The notes under the pieces are model-generated. The model was not told the DNA's origin. It was given only the letters and a program-made list of their open reading frames with translations, and ran no database searches. This document shows positions 33,667 through 43,533 of a stretch of DNA of 46,471 nucleotides, piece by piece; position 1 is the stretch's first letter; each line of letters begins with the position of its first letter. The stretch is from Verrucomicrobiota bacterium (GTDB lineage: Bacteria > Verrucomicrobiota > Verrucomicrobiia > Limisphaerales > SIBE01), in contig JACQWK010000111.1 of the NCBI GenBank assembly GCA_016209525.1, positions 1 through 46,471 of the forward strand. The letters run 5' to 3'. A program made the translations under genes and the position numbers.

Positions 33667-36105
33667 TCAGGCTCGGCCGTGGTTTAGGCGAAAGCCGAGG
33701 TGCTCGCCGAGCGCCTCGAATTGCAGCGTCCAGCCCCTGGCAGATTCGATGCCTTGATTCGCCTTCGACCTCATGTCGCGATACACCGTCCTGAGCAGGG
33801 TGTGGTAGATGTTTTGCGTCTTCCACAGATTGACCTCAAAGGGCAAGTTGAGCACTAACTCCGCCACCGCAGCTAGGCGTGCCAGCAAAGCCGTCCCTTC
33901 GGGAGCCTTCTGGAGCTGCACGCTCAACCGGTCCAGATGGCCTTTCAGGGCGTAAGCCAGTGTTTCAGCATCCAGCGGCACCTCGCTTTTCTCGGACTCT
34001 GCCAGCAGACTTCGCACACGTTCGAGGTCCATACCATCGCTTTCGAACTGGTTGCGGAGTTCGTTGTTGAGCACCTCTTCGGCGGCGACGAGCAACGCCT
34101 TGGGCGCCGGTGCGTGCAAGTCGGCCAGAAATCGCATCAACGGGATGTATCGATCCGTGATCAGCCGGAAAGTGTTCTGGATATCGATCCGAGTCGAAGC
34201 GAGAACCTGCGTGAGGACCTTGCGTTGTTCGTCGCGGAAAAGCGATTTGAGCGAATAGTTCGATTCGCCAAAATTGCGGTCCATGAGGCGGATAATTTGG
34301 GGGAAATCGGCGCGATCGAAGGCCGCTTTCATCTCCCGCACAAGCTCGACATAAGCTTCCGGCCCCTGGTAATAGCGGACTCCACAGTTGAGGTTGTGAT
34401 CCCCGAAATGCAGCACGCCGTAGGTGATTCGATCCGAGTTGCGGGTCGTTTCAAACGTCACCTTGATCCGTCCCATGGCCAAGCGCGCGTTGCCGGCGCT
34501 GAAGAGTTGGCGGTCCTCCTGTTCGACGGTGAAGGAATAAATCCGCGCCCGTTCGGGATACGACTCGAAGAGCGAACTGACGGCGTAGTGGGCGCCGACT
34601 TTCTCGCGGTCCACGATGGCCGGCTTGACGAACTTCTCATAAATGTGGCGGCCATTTCGATGTTCCCGGATATTGCTCTTGGCTTGGGCGAGAATCTCCA
34701 GGAACCCCGGCTCGAAGTCGTCTCCGAGCAAATCCTTCGCCAGTTGGATGGCGCGCGCGGCATACTGGATGATCTGGACGGTCTCGAGCCCCGAGATCTC
34801 ATCGAAGAACCAGCCGCAACTGGTGTACATGAGCATGCCATTGCGCTGCATCTCCAGCAGGCGCAACGTCGTAATTTGATCGGCTTCGGTGAATGGCCGG
34901 CGGCCGTGTCGTTCGAGGAAGCCCGCGATGTTTTCCGGCGAACGGTCCAGAACGACGGCGATATATTCGTCTCGGGCTCGCCAAGGATCCTTCAAGAACT
35001 CCTGCGCTTTGGACTCGTATTTGGGAGCCAAATGGTCCCGCAACCAATCCAGCGCTCGGCGGAGCGGGAAGCGCCATTGTTGCTGCCAGCCGCGCTTTCC
35101 GCCCGAATGGCAGCCGCAATGACTGTTCCACCGTTCCACCCCGTGCGCGCAGCTCCAGGAGCTGCGTTGGTGAATCTGCGCCTCCCAGGCGGGCGGGTGA
35201 CGTTCGAGGAACTCGCCATAATTGGTCAACCGGGCCAGTTTGTTCTTCGTGATGAAGTTGATCGCGTAAGCCAGAGCCATCTCGCCGTGCCGATGATGGT
35301 GCCCGTAGGACTCCCCATCGGTGGCGATGTGCATGAGCTGATCCCAAGCGCGGCTCTCGTCGTAGCCGTCCATGAGCCGATAGGCGAAGTTCTCCCCGTC
35401 GGACAACAGCCGCTCGAACGCCACGGCCCGGGAAACGGGAGCATCGTAAAAGAACACCGCGATGCGGCGGCCGGAAGGCAGCCCGACCCAGTAGGGGCGC
35501 GAAGGGTCCACGTGCCCGCCGCTCACGTCCTGCCATTGAGCGCCGCCGACCGGCCGGACGCTGCGGGCCTGGAACGGGGACAGAATCGTGAATTGGATCC
35601 CGTACTCAGCGAGCGCGTCGAGTGAATCATCGTCGGCGGCGGTTTCCGGCAGCCACATGCCCTCCGGTTTGCGGCCAAAGCGGTGTTCGAAATCGCGCAG
35701 ACCCCAGAGCACCTGCGTGCGTTTGTCGCGCGGGTGGGCCAGGGGCATGATCATGTGGTTGTAACATTGGGCGAGCGCCGAGCCGTGGCCGGAGAATCGT
35801 TCGCGGCTGAGTTGGTCGGCCTGGAGAATGGCCTCGTAAATGTCCGCCGCCCCTTCCTTCATCCAGGACAAGAGCGTCGGACCGAAGTTGAAACTGATTT
35901 TGGCGTAGTTGTTGACGATGCTCTCGATCCTTCCCTCGCTGTCCAGCAAGCGCGCCGTGCCATTCGGCGCATAGCACTCCGCCGTCACGCGCTCGTTCCA
36001 ATCGTGGAACGGCGCCGCCGAATCTTGCAGTTCCACAGCTTCAAGCCACGGATTTTCCCGCGGGGGCTGATAAAAGTGCCCGTGTATGCAAACGTATCTT
36101 TCCAT
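33667..36105 (-). CDS. Glycoside hydrolase family 57-like protein with DUF3536
   Basis: An 812-residue protein. The N-terminal half is a GH57-type domain, a family of alpha-glucan hydrolases and transferases. The start MERYVCIHGHFYQPPRENPW is characteristic, GMWLPET has a candidate Glu154, and IATDGESYGHHH has a candidate Asp263. The C-terminal half matches DUF3536-type helical sequence (SYALRSLFRDEQRK-like and QNTFRLITDRYIPLMRFLAD segments). It lies downstream of glgB on the same strand with a 237-bp repeat-containing gap, so a role in glycogen or maltodextrin turnover is likely. The specific activity is not known. Confidence 0.88.
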   Translation of the reverse strand: MERYVCIHGHFYQPPRENPWLEAVELQDSAAPFHDWNERVTAECYAPNGTARLLDSEGRIESIVNNYAKISFNFGPTLLSWMKEGAADIYEAILQADQLSRERFSGHGSALAQCYNHMIMPLAHPRDKRTQVLWGLRDFEHRFGRKPEGMWLPETAADDDSLDALAEYGIQFTILSPFQARSVRPVGGAQWQDVSGGHVDPSRPYWVGLPSGRRIAVFFYDAPVSRAVAFERLLSDGENFAYRLMDGYDESRAWDQLMHIATDGESYGHHHRHGEMALAYAINFITKNKLARLTNYGEFLERHPPAWEAQIHQRSSWSCAHGVERWNSHCGCHSGGKRGWQQQWRFPLRRALDWLRDHLAPKYESKAQEFLKDPWRARDEYIAVVLDRSPENIAGFLERHGRRPFTEADQITTLRLLEMQRNGMLMYTSCGWFFDEISGLETVQIIQYAARAIQLAKDLLGDDFEPGFLEILAQAKSNIREHRNGRHIYEKFVKPAIVDREKVGAHYAVSSLFESYPERARIYSFTVEQEDRQLFSAGNARLAMGRIKVTFETTRNSDRITYGVLHFGDHNLNCGVRYYQGPEAYVELVREMKAAFDRADFPQIIRLMDRNFGESNYSLKSLFRDEQRKVLTQVLASTRIDIQNTFRLITDRYIPLMRFLADLHAPAPKALLVAAEEVLNNELRNQFESDGMDLERVRSLLAESEKSEVPLDAETLAYALKGHLDRLSVQLQKAPEGTALLARLAAVAELVLNLPFEVNLWKTQNIYHTLLRTVYRDMRSKANQGIESARGWTLQFEALGEHLGFRLNHGRA

Positions 36106-36271
36106 TGTTTCCTTGGTCGAACCGTGCGGAGCGTCATCTCATCGGCGCGGAAACATTGGAGTGCTGTGACCTGTCGCCGCTGTCGCCTGTGGAGACAAGT
36201 CTCCGCGCTTCAGACTAATTCGAATTTGCATTCAAGATGAGAGCAAACGATGTGAATGCGCGTTTTCAATT

Positions 36272-36336
36272 GCCCCTCACCCGTCCTACGGACACCCTCT
36301 CCCCATCGGATGGGGAGAGGGATGGGGTGAGGGGTA
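36272..36336. repeat. Palindromic repeat family A (variant), intergenic
   Basis: CCCCTCACCCGTCCTACGGA, hairpin CCCCATCGGATGGGG and GGGATGGGGTGAGGGG. Nearly identical to 17684-17750. It ends 7 bp from the 3' end of glgB. Confidence 0.92.
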
Positions 36337-36342
36337 TTCGTC

Positions 36343-38328
36343 TCATCTTGAAAGCGAATTGGAACAACCTTCGCTCTGTTCGTTCGTGAACGATGCAGGC
36401 TCGCGTGGTTCCGCGTGTTTGAACAAGACGCCGCCCAGCGGCGGCAAGGTGATGGTAATCACGTGCGGCTGCCCTTGCCAGGAAAACGGCGCCGCTTCGA
36501 CCCCGCCAAAGTTTCCATGACCACTGCCCCCATACTCCCTGGCGTCGGAGTTCAGGATCTCTTTCCAGAAACCCCGCCTGGGAACGCCGACGCGGAAGTT
36601 CAGGCGCGGCACCGGAGTGAAGTTGAAGACCGCCGCGATGGCGTCGTGCTTCGAAGCTCCGAAGCGCAGCCAGCTCAGTGCGCTTTGTTCGGCGTTGTGG
36701 CAGTCGATCCAAGAGAACCCGTGGTGATCGGCGTCTGTTTCGTGGAGGGCCGGCTCGTTGCGGTAGAGCCGATTCAAATCGCTTACGAGCTTCTGCAGTC
36801 CTTGGTGCGGCGCGAACTCAGTGAGGTGCCAATCCAGACTGGCCTCGTGATTCCATTCGCGCCATTGTCCAAACTCGCCGCCCATGAACAAGAGCTTCTT
36901 CCCCGGCTGCGCATACATGCAAGCGAGGAGGAGCCGAAGATTGGCGAACTTCTGCCAATCGTCCCCGGGCATCTTGTTCAGCAGCGAGCCCTTGCCATGC
37001 ACCACCTCGTCGTGCGACAGGGGCAGCACGAAGTTTTCGCTGAACGCGTACATGCCGCGGAAGGTGAGTTCGTTGTGATGGTACTTTCTGTAGATGGCAT
37101 CCTTGGTGAAATAGGTCAGCGTGTCGTGCATCCAGCCCATGTCCCACTTGAAGCCAAAGCCAAGGCCGCCGACGTAGAGCGGGCGCGAGACCATCGGCCA
37201 AGCGGTCGATTCTTCCGCGAGCGTCTGCACATCCGGGAAGTGCTTGTACACTTCCAAGTTAAACCGCCGCAAAAACTCGATCGCTTCCAGGTTTTCCCGG
37301 CCGCCGTAGTGATTCGGGATCCATTCCCCTTCCTGCCGGGAGTAGTCCAGGTCCAACATCGACGCGACGGCGTCCACGCGCAGGCCGTCGAAGTGATACT
37401 TGTCGAGCCAGAAAAACGCGCTGCTGATCAGGAAGCTCCTGACTTCGTGTCTCCCGTAATTGAAAATGTAGCTGTTCCAGTCGGGATGGAACCCCTTCCG
37501 CAGATCCATGTGCTCGTAAAGGTGCGTGCCGTCGAAGTAGATGAGCCCGTGCTCGTCACAGGGAAAGTGCGAAGGAACCCAGTCGAGGATCACCCCAAGG
37601 CCGCGCTGGTGCAGGCAGTCGATCAAGAACATCAAGTCTTGCGGCGTCCCGTAGCGGCTGGTCGGCGCGAAGTAGCCGGTCGTTTGATACCCCCAGGAAC
37701 CGTAGAAAGGATGCTCGGTCACGGGCAGCAATTCCACATGAGTGAAACCCAATCGTTCCACGTATTCCGTCAGTTTCACCGCCATTTCCCGGTAGGTCAG
37801 AGGGCGGTCCTGTTCTTCGGGAACGCGCATCCACGAACCCAGGTGCACTTCGTAAATAGAAATCGGGCTGGTCAATTTCGCGCGCCGGCTCCGATCTTGC
37901 ATCCAGGCCCGATCGCCCCAGTCGTAGTGCAAATCCCACACCAGCGAAGCAGTATTGGGCGGCGTCTGCTGGCAGAATCCAACCGGATCTGCTTTATCGA
38001 CCCGGTAGCCGCGATGGTGCGAAACGATGTGGTATTTGTAGGTCGCGCCGTGATAAACCCCCGGCACGAATCCTTCCCAAATGCCGGAGTTGCCCCTGGG
38101 GCGCAAGGGATGACGGGTCTTGTCCCAGTGATTAAAATCTCCGATGGCATACACTTGTTCCGCGTTGGGCGCCCAAACGGCAAAATGAGTGCCCGCCACT
38201 CCCTCGCGCTCGGTCACGTGCGCGCCCAACTTCTCGTACAGGTGAAAGTGCGTGCCCTCGTTGAAGAGGTGCAAATCGTCGCTGCTGATGAATCTTGCCG
38301 CAGCCTTCTTCGTCCTCGCTTCGCGCAT
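36343..38328 (-). CDS. glgB: 1,4-alpha-glucan branching enzyme
   Basis: A GH13 branching enzyme that makes alpha-1,6 branches in glycogen. A CBM48 domain comes first ([20 protein letters not shown]), then the catalytic barrel. The barrel has DWVPSHFP, nucleophile Asp in [12 protein letters not shown], acid Glu in LAEESTAWP, and [12 protein letters not shown] with the third acidic residue. The all-beta C-terminal domain includes [16 protein letters not shown]. The ATG at 38328 begins a natural N-terminus ([18 protein letters not shown]); an ATG at 38388 would add 20 residues and cannot be excluded. The short N-terminus is that of single-CBM48 enzymes. The GH57/DUF3536 gene follows. Confidence 0.95.
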   Translation of the reverse strand: MREARTKKAAARFISSDDLHLFNEGTHFHLYEKLGAHVTEREGVAGTHFAVWAPNAEQVYAIGDFNHWDKTRHPLRPRGNSGIWEGFVPGVYHGATYKYHIVSHHRGYRVDKADPVGFCQQTPPNTASLVWDLHYDWGDRAWMQDRSRRAKLTSPISIYEVHLGSWMRVPEEQDRPLTYREMAVKLTEYVERLGFTHVELLPVTEHPFYGSWGYQTTGYFAPTSRYGTPQDLMFLIDCLHQRGLGVILDWVPSHFPCDEHGLIYFDGTHLYEHMDLRKGFHPDWNSYIFNYGRHEVRSFLISSAFFWLDKYHFDGLRVDAVASMLDLDYSRQEGEWIPNHYGGRENLEAIEFLRRFNLEVYKHFPDVQTLAEESTAWPMVSRPLYVGGLGFGFKWDMGWMHDTLTYFTKDAIYRKYHHNELTFRGMYAFSENFVLPLSHDEVVHGKGSLLNKMPGDDWQKFANLRLLLACMYAQPGKKLLFMGGEFGQWREWNHEASLDWHLTEFAPHQGLQKLVSDLNRLYRNEPALHETDADHHGFSWIDCHNAEQSALSWLRFGASKHDAIAAVFNFTPVPRLNFRVGVPRRGFWKEILNSDAREYGGSGHGNFGGVEAAPFSWQGQPHVITITLPPLGGVLFKHAEPREPASFTNEQSEGCSNSLSR

Positions 38329-38506
38329 GCTCTCGCCATTGTAATCCCAAGACAAATCAGACGGCAACCTCCAATCCCTGTTCCGCAAAAAAACTTTGCC
38401 CTTCGAATCCGAAAGTTGCTTCCCCTCTCACTTTGGCGCTTTGCTCAAGGAGAAACTTCCCCGAACAAGTGCGCGCATAGCGCCCTTGAACTCGGTAGGG
38501 AGCACG

Positions 38507-38564
38507 TTCCACCGCGTCCCTGACTTCCTTGCGAACAGGCCAAGAAGTCAGGGACGAAGTGGAA
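38507..38564. repeat. Long hairpin upstream of glgB and the methylase gene
   Basis: TTCCACCGCGTCCCTGACTT pairs with AAGTCAGGGACGAAGTGGAA across a loop of about 15 nt. It sits in the 340-bp divergent gap 38329-38668. No T-run follows. It is probably another mobile palindromic repeat; only one copy was seen. Confidence 0.8.
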
Positions 38565-38668
38565 TCCGTCCCCTGCCAGGTTCATGAGCAGGAATAGGGC
38601 TGGATGAGCGGACGGACGAGTGAAATTGCCCGTTGATTCCCCGGCCGGTCGTGTCAACCTCGCGGCGG

Positions 38669-40873
38669 ATGATTGAGCGTGACTTTGACGTGCCGTTTGT
38701 GGCCGAGCTTGCGCTGCGAGAGAAACAGATCCAGCAGAATTACCGTCCCGTCATGGCGGTCCATAAATGGTTCGCCCGACGGCCAGGCACTTTGTTTCGC
38801 GCGTTAATTCTTTCTGAGTTTCGGGACGGGCCGCTGCGCGAACAGTTCTACCAAGGGCAATCGCTCAGGGGCGTTCGAGTGCTCGACCCGTTCATGGGCG
38901 GGGGCACGACCCTGGTCGAAGCCAACCGTGTCGGATGCGCGGTGACCGGCTTCGACATCAACCCGATGGCGTGGTGGATTGTGCGCCAGGAAATCGGCGA
39001 AATTGATGTGGAGAGTTACTTGGAGGCGGCTCACGCACTTCGCAACGCGCTGGAAAGGGAAATCGGAGATCTGTACCGGACGCGCTGTTTGGAGTGCGGC
39101 GCTAAGGATGCCCATGTGAAGTATTTCCTCTGGGTCAAGTCGCTCTCGTGCCAGAAGTGCCGGAAACCGGTGGACCTGTTTCCGCACTACCTTCTTTCCG
39201 AAGACGTGAGGCATCCGACAAACGTTTTCGTGTGCCGCGCATGTGGCGAGCTTTACGAGAGCCGCTCGCGCAAGGACCCTCCGGCATGTCCGCAGTGCAA
39301 GACGAAGTTTAGCGTCGAATTCACGGCGCACCGCAACCGCTGCAAGTGCCAGAGTTGCGGCACGGAAAACGGCTATCCGATCCCTTCGAGTGGCCCCCCA
39401 GAACACCGGATGTTCGCCATCGAGTATCACTGTGAGCGGTGCCGCGAGCGCCACCAAGGACGCTATTTCAAACGACCATCGGCCGAGGACTTGAAGCGCT
39501 ATGAGGAGGCCGCCTCCCGTCTCGGCTCCTCCGAGGCCACGTTCATTCCGCAGGAAGAAATCCCGCCGGGCGACGAGACTGATCGGCTGCATCGTTGGGG
39601 GTATCGCTACTACCGCGAGATGTTCAACGCGCGCCAACTCCTGGGACTGGAACTGAGTTGCGGCCACGTCCGCCGACAAAAAGACGCGCCCATTGCTGAC
39701 GCGCTGGCGACGAACCTCTCCGACCTGGTTCGCTACCAAAACATGCTCTGCCGCTACGACGCCATGGCCCTGAAGTCGCTGGACGTTTTCTCAGTTCACG
39801 GCTTTCCGGTCGGCCTGATTCAGTGCGAATCGAATCTTCTGGGAGTCGCCGGCAAGAAGACCGCCGTCGGCAGCGGCGGATGGCTCAACGTGATCGAGAA
39901 ATTCGCGAAGGCGAAAGCGTACTGTCAGCAGCCATTCGAGATCCGTCACCAAGGGAGCAGGAAGATTCTAGTGACGATTGCGGACGAATGGATTGGTGAT
40001 CGTCGATGCGGCATCGCCCCTGCCGAGACGAAGCAAGTCAATCTGGACTGTGCCGATGCCGCAGAAGTGGATTTCGACGGGCAGAAGTTCGACGCCATTC
40101 TGACCGATCCGCCCTACTTTCGGAACGTCCAGTATGCGGAATTGATGGACTTCTGCTACGTGTGGCTGCGCAAGCTCATCAAGGCAAATCACCCGGAGTT
40201 TACGGCCCTCACCACGCGCCACGCCAACGAACTCACGGGCAATTTCAGCATGGGGCGGACGTTGGAGCACTTCACGGAAGGAATGTCGCGGGTCTTTCGC
40301 AAAATGGCGAAGGCATTGAAGCCCGGCGCTCCGCTCGCTTTTACGTATCACCACAACCGGCTCGAGGCATACTTCCCGGTCGCGGTGGCTATCCTCGATG
40401 CAGGATTGGTCTGCTTGGCTACCCTTCCGTGCCCTGCTGAGATGGGCGCCTCGATTCACATCAACGGGACCGCCTCGTCGATCATCGACACAGTTTTTGT
40501 TTGTCGCTCGCACGGTCGATTGCGCCGGCGCTGGTCCTCGGAAAACGCACATGCGCTAGCCCGATTGGTGACCGAGGAGATCGAACAGCTCCGGGAAGCT
40601 AACTTGGAGCCATCTGAGGGAGACATCCGATGCATCACCGCTGGTCATTTGATTCGGCTTGCGGTCTGGCATTTACGGCTCGGCTGGAAGCGCTCTTTCA
40701 AGGTTACAGCGCGAACCAAGGCGGTGGCTGACTGGATCTCCAGGTTCGGAGGGCTTGAAGCCGTTGAACGAGCCCTCCGCTCGGCAATCTCCAAGCCCAA
40801 CCCGCCCCACACGCACGGGCGACGGCAAACCCCATCCCTGCGCAGAACCAAGCTAACCGGCGCTCGCTATTGA
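38669..40873 (+). CDS. DNA amino-methyltransferase with zinc-ribbon insertion
   Basis: A 734-residue SAM-dependent DNA methylase, N6-adenine or N4-cytosine type. Near the start is YRPVMAVHKWFARRPG, like DUF1156-type methylases. Motif I is DPFMGGGTTLVEA (about 73-85) and motif IV is TDPPYFRNVQYAEL (Asp480). Between them are six CxxC or CxC clusters (CLECG, CQKC, CRACG, CPQC, CKCQSCG, CERC), which should bind several zinc ions and may read the DNA target. The ATG at 38669 is preferred to a TTG at 38633. A ParB-like gene follows after 42 bp and nuclease-like genes after that. This suggests a restriction-modification or phage-defence cassette. The order motif I, insertion, DPPY is seen; target sequence and partner enzyme are inference. 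Confidence 0.88.
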   Translation: MIERDFDVPFVAELALREKQIQQNYRPVMAVHKWFARRPGTLFRALILSEFRDGPLREQFYQGQSLRGVRVLDPFMGGGTTLVEANRVGCAVTGFDINPMAWWIVRQEIGEIDVESYLEAAHALRNALEREIGDLYRTRCLECGAKDAHVKYFLWVKSLSCQKCRKPVDLFPHYLLSEDVRHPTNVFVCRACGELYESRSRKDPPACPQCKTKFSVEFTAHRNRCKCQSCGTENGYPIPSSGPPEHRMFAIEYHCERCRERHQGRYFKRPSAEDLKRYEEAASRLGSSEATFIPQEEIPPGDETDRLHRWGYRYYREMFNARQLLGLELSCGHVRRQKDAPIADALATNLSDLVRYQNMLCRYDAMALKSLDVFSVHGFPVGLIQCESNLLGVAGKKTAVGSGGWLNVIEKFAKAKAYCQQPFEIRHQGSRKILVTIADEWIGDRRCGIAPAETKQVNLDCADAAEVDFDGQKFDAILTDPPYFRNVQYAELMDFCYVWLRKLIKANHPEFTALTTRHANELTGNFSMGRTLEHFTEGMSRVFRKMAKALKPGAPLAFTYHHNRLEAYFPVAVAILDAGLVCLATLPCPAEMGASIHINGTASSIIDTVFVCRSHGRLRRRWSSENAHALARLVTEEIEQLREANLEPSEGDIRCITAGHLIRLAVWHLRLGWKRSFKVTARTKAVADWISRFGGLEAVERALRSAISKPNPPHTHGRRQTPSLRRTKLTGARY

Positions 40874-40915
40874 ACTCGACCACTCTGGCAGTGTAACATC
40901 CGACCAGATGCCGAA

Positions 40916-42037
40916 ATGAGTGCGAAGCCAAAACAGTCCTCCGTTGCGGCGCCTGAGGGGAAGCCTCAGCACGTCGACCTCGATAGCCTTGAGTTTGACC
41001 CTGAGAATCCGCGGACACTGGAACTGCTCGGACGCGATGCATCTCAGGGCCGTATCGAGGAGTTCTTGCTGGGCGGTGAAATGAAGGCTCGGGATCTCGT
41101 CCCGTCTTTCATCGCCAACGGGTACATCCCGTACGAACCCCTGATCGTTCGGCCACGCAAAGCCAAGAACCAGTTCGTCGTCGTGGAGGGAAACCGACGC
41201 CTTGCGGCTCTGCGTTCGATGAGGGACTCCGACGACCCAGAAGAGAGGAGTGCCTTTGCTGATCACCAGTTGAGCCGCGTGCCGTGTCTCGTATTCGAGG
41301 GGGATGAGCGTCAACTGCTAGCCTATCTCGGTCTGAGGCATCTCTCTAAGACGAAGGATTGGACGACAGCCGCGAAGGGGGCATTTGTTGAGCGAGTTTT
41401 GCGGGCGAGCAAGGAACGCGATCCGGGAGCAAAACTCCGCGAAGCCGGCCGACTCACCAATACGAGCACAAGCGCATTGCGCCTGACACTGCTAACTCGA
41501 CGATTGTTCGAGCGAGCCGATGCGTTGGGCCTGTCGCTTCCCAATACCGGCGCTGACCGCGAGACCACGTTCTGGCACTTGGGTGACGCGGTCCGTCGAA
41601 GCAACACGAAAAGCTACCTCAGGCTCGAAGAGAACCCCGATCCGCTCCTTGCACCTACGTATGACGAAGACCGCTTCGAGAAGCTCATCACTTGGCTGTA
41701 CGGCAATCCCAAGTCCAAGCAATCGCCACTGATCAGCAGCATCCGAGACATTCCTGATCTCAATAGCTGCCTTGGAGATCCGCGGTCGATTCGAGCACTC
41801 GAGAACGGGGAGAGCTTGCAGGAGGCGTTGGAGGAGCTTGAGGCGGCCGGCGCGACTGTCGCAGCTCACCTGGAACGCGCAAAGAAATCTGTCCAGCGCG
41901 CGGGGACAGGGTTGTCGGACGTGGACCAAGACGGACTCAATCAGGTTCAGCCTGCGTACAAGCAAGTGAGTGAGGCGCTCGAACAGTTCGCCGGCAGCCT
42001 GGCGGTTCGCATCAAGAAACTCAGCGAAAAGCTGTGA
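40916..42037 (+). CDS. ParB/sulfiredoxin-fold protein
   Basis: A 373-residue protein with an N-terminal ParB-like nuclease (Srx) fold: VDLDSLEFDPENPRTLELL, LIVRPRKAKNQFVVVEGNRR and LAALRSMRDS. The rest is mostly helical and may bind DNA or a partner, with a coiled-coil-like stretch near 290-325 (LQEALEELEAAGATVAAHLE). ParB-fold proteins of this type often sit beside DNA methylases or in defence islands and may hydrolyse NTP. The genomic partner set does not include ParA, so chromosome partitioning is unlikely. Its TGA stop overlaps the ATG of the next gene (TGATG). Confidence 0.82.
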   Translation: MSAKPKQSSVAAPEGKPQHVDLDSLEFDPENPRTLELLGRDASQGRIEEFLLGGEMKARDLVPSFIANGYIPYEPLIVRPRKAKNQFVVVEGNRRLAALRSMRDSDDPEERSAFADHQLSRVPCLVFEGDERQLLAYLGLRHLSKTKDWTTAAKGAFVERVLRASKERDPGAKLREAGRLTNTSTSALRLTLLTRRLFERADALGLSLPNTGADRETTFWHLGDAVRRSNTKSYLRLEENPDPLLAPTYDEDRFEKLITWLYGNPKSKQSPLISSIRDIPDLNSCLGDPRSIRALENGESLQEALEELEAAGATVAAHLERAKKSVQRAGTGLSDVDQDGLNQVQPAYKQVSEALEQFAGSLAVRIKKLSEKL

Positions 42038-42933
42038 TGTCCCTGCTCGACCTTTCATTTATTGACGAGGCGCGAGCATTGGAGGTCGAAGCGATCGACA
42101 CTGGGCGCGGCACTAGCGAGTTCACCTTAGCGCCGGGCCCGAGCAACTTCGACGTTGACGTTGGTGAAGGTGACGAGGAGGCGCTGCACGGACGGCCGGC
42201 AGACGACGTGTTCGAACTGGGCGAGCGACTCAAGAATCTCCCGCGTTACGTTGATCTGGCGAGAATGGCGTTTCAACAGCGTGAACTCACTTATCCATTC
42301 CAGATCGATGACTCCGGTCAGGCGTTGGTCGTCAGTTCCGGGCAGAAACAACTGGCGTTGAGAGTGGCGGACCTGAGTCGTGTGATTCGGCAGGGGAATC
42401 CCGAGGCGAGCAAGTTCGAGAAGCGCGCGTTCCGGGCACTTCAAAGACTAATCGGTGGCTGGGGCGTTTGCGTCGGCTCACCCAGGGAAACGGAGGGAAT
42501 CGGGGCTGAGAAGGCCATCCGTGAGTATCGTTCGCGGCTACTGGGCCATGAGAGAGGCAGCTTGTGGCCTGCCGATTTCAGCCCGAATGGGGATCACGGC
42601 GCCGACGGATTCCTCATTGTGGGACGCGGTTGGGGCGGACCCATCGCGTTCTACCAATCGAAGAACACCGGGTTCGACCTCGAATCACATCCCGAGGAAT
42701 TCAGCCGCATCCCGGCCATCGCCGAAGATTGGTTCGGCAAGAAAGTGAATCTGGGGCGTCGCGTCATTCCGGTGCTGGCGCTGAACACTATCCTCTCGAT
42801 CGAACTCAAAGAGAAGATCTATGCAGAGAGAGGCGAGCATGGAGTTCACATCATTGACGCAGTTGACGTGCTAGCGGCTGAGCACATCGCTCCCACGCAC
42901 GCAACTTTACGACCGGAGTGCATTGTGCTTTGA
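42037..42933 (+). CDS. Restriction-endonuclease-like protein
   Basis: A 298-residue protein that starts within the stop codon of the ParB-like gene. A GTG at 42034 is a less likely start. The C-terminal half has HGADGFLIVGRGWGGPIAFY and QSKNTGFD, a D-...-QxK pattern like Mrr or Vsr-type members of the PD-(D/E)xK nuclease fold. The N-terminal half is not recognised. The reading frame stays open after its TGA and runs directly into another nuclease-like segment. The protein is therefore either a shortened product of a longer gene or an independent subunit. Confidence 0.6.
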   Translation: MSLLDLSFIDEARALEVEAIDTGRGTSEFTLAPGPSNFDVDVGEGDEEALHGRPADDVFELGERLKNLPRYVDLARMAFQQRELTYPFQIDDSGQALVVSSGQKQLALRVADLSRVIRQGNPEASKFEKRAFRALQRLIGGWGVCVGSPRETEGIGAEKAIREYRSRLLGHERGSLWPADFSPNGDHGADGFLIVGRGWGGPIAFYQSKNTGFDLESHPEEFSRIPAIAEDWFGKKVNLGRRVIPVLALNTILSIELKEKIYAERGEHGVHIIDAVDVLAAEHIAPTHATLRPECIVL

Positions 42934-43335
42934 TCGGTATGCCCGCTGGCTGTCCTCACGAAGGCCAGAATCAGTTATCGAAAGACCAAGCGCGCCGAGC
43001 AGATTCCAGGATTCGACCAAGCGCCGGATTTCATTGTGCCCGATGAGTTCAACCCGCAGATCATCATCGAAGCCAAACTCACAGAGGACGACGGCACGGC
43101 TCGTGACAAGGTCACGCGCATCCAGCACCTTGGCCAGCTCAGCCTCGCCGGTGCGGCTGCTGGCCAGCCGAAGTTCCAAGTTATTGCCTGCATTGCCGGG
43201 CGTGGTTTCGGCGTCCGGCGGGAGGACATGAAGAAGATGCTGCTTGCCACGAGGGGCAAGGTGTTCACCTTGAAAACGCTCGACAGGCTTGTTGAGTGCT
43301 CAGATCTGCAAAAGTTCCAAACGAAAACCTCTTAG
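42934..43335 (+). pseudogene. Nuclease-like segment (PD-(D/E)xK type), in frame after a TGA
   Basis: 134 open codons in the same frame as the preceding gene. The coding-like part is ARISYRKTKRAEQIPGFD, then APDFIVPDEFNPQIIIEAKL with a D-...-EAK active-site pattern, then TEDDGTARDKVTRIQHLGQL. The first start codon is a GTG at 43036, inside this conserved-looking region and after the likely catalytic PD. The natural start is thus missing, or the upstream protein was once fused to it. A TGA at 42931 (or an undetected frameshift nearby) separates them. Probably a broken restriction enzyme C-terminus, though translation from 43036 as a 99-residue protein is possible. Confidence 0.5.
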
Positions 43336-43533
43336 GATTCCTGACCTGCGGCCGCGACGGTTCGCAGGTTGTCCATTCGGTTCCGGGCGGCGTGTTTTGA
43401 GTATTTCTCATTCCGTCTTTCGACTCGGTTTGAGATTTGAGATCCGGGACATGAAAGTCAAGAATCAGAGCTTCCTCAAGTTGGCTACTGCGAATCCTGG
43501 CGCGCTTTCCGCGGTCGGCGCGATTGTGTCTGC

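Noticed and set aside
42925-42940. Selenocysteine at the TGA between the nuclease-like segments
   Set aside because: The flanking residues do not form a redox motif and no suitable hairpin was evident. A stop or mutation is more likely.
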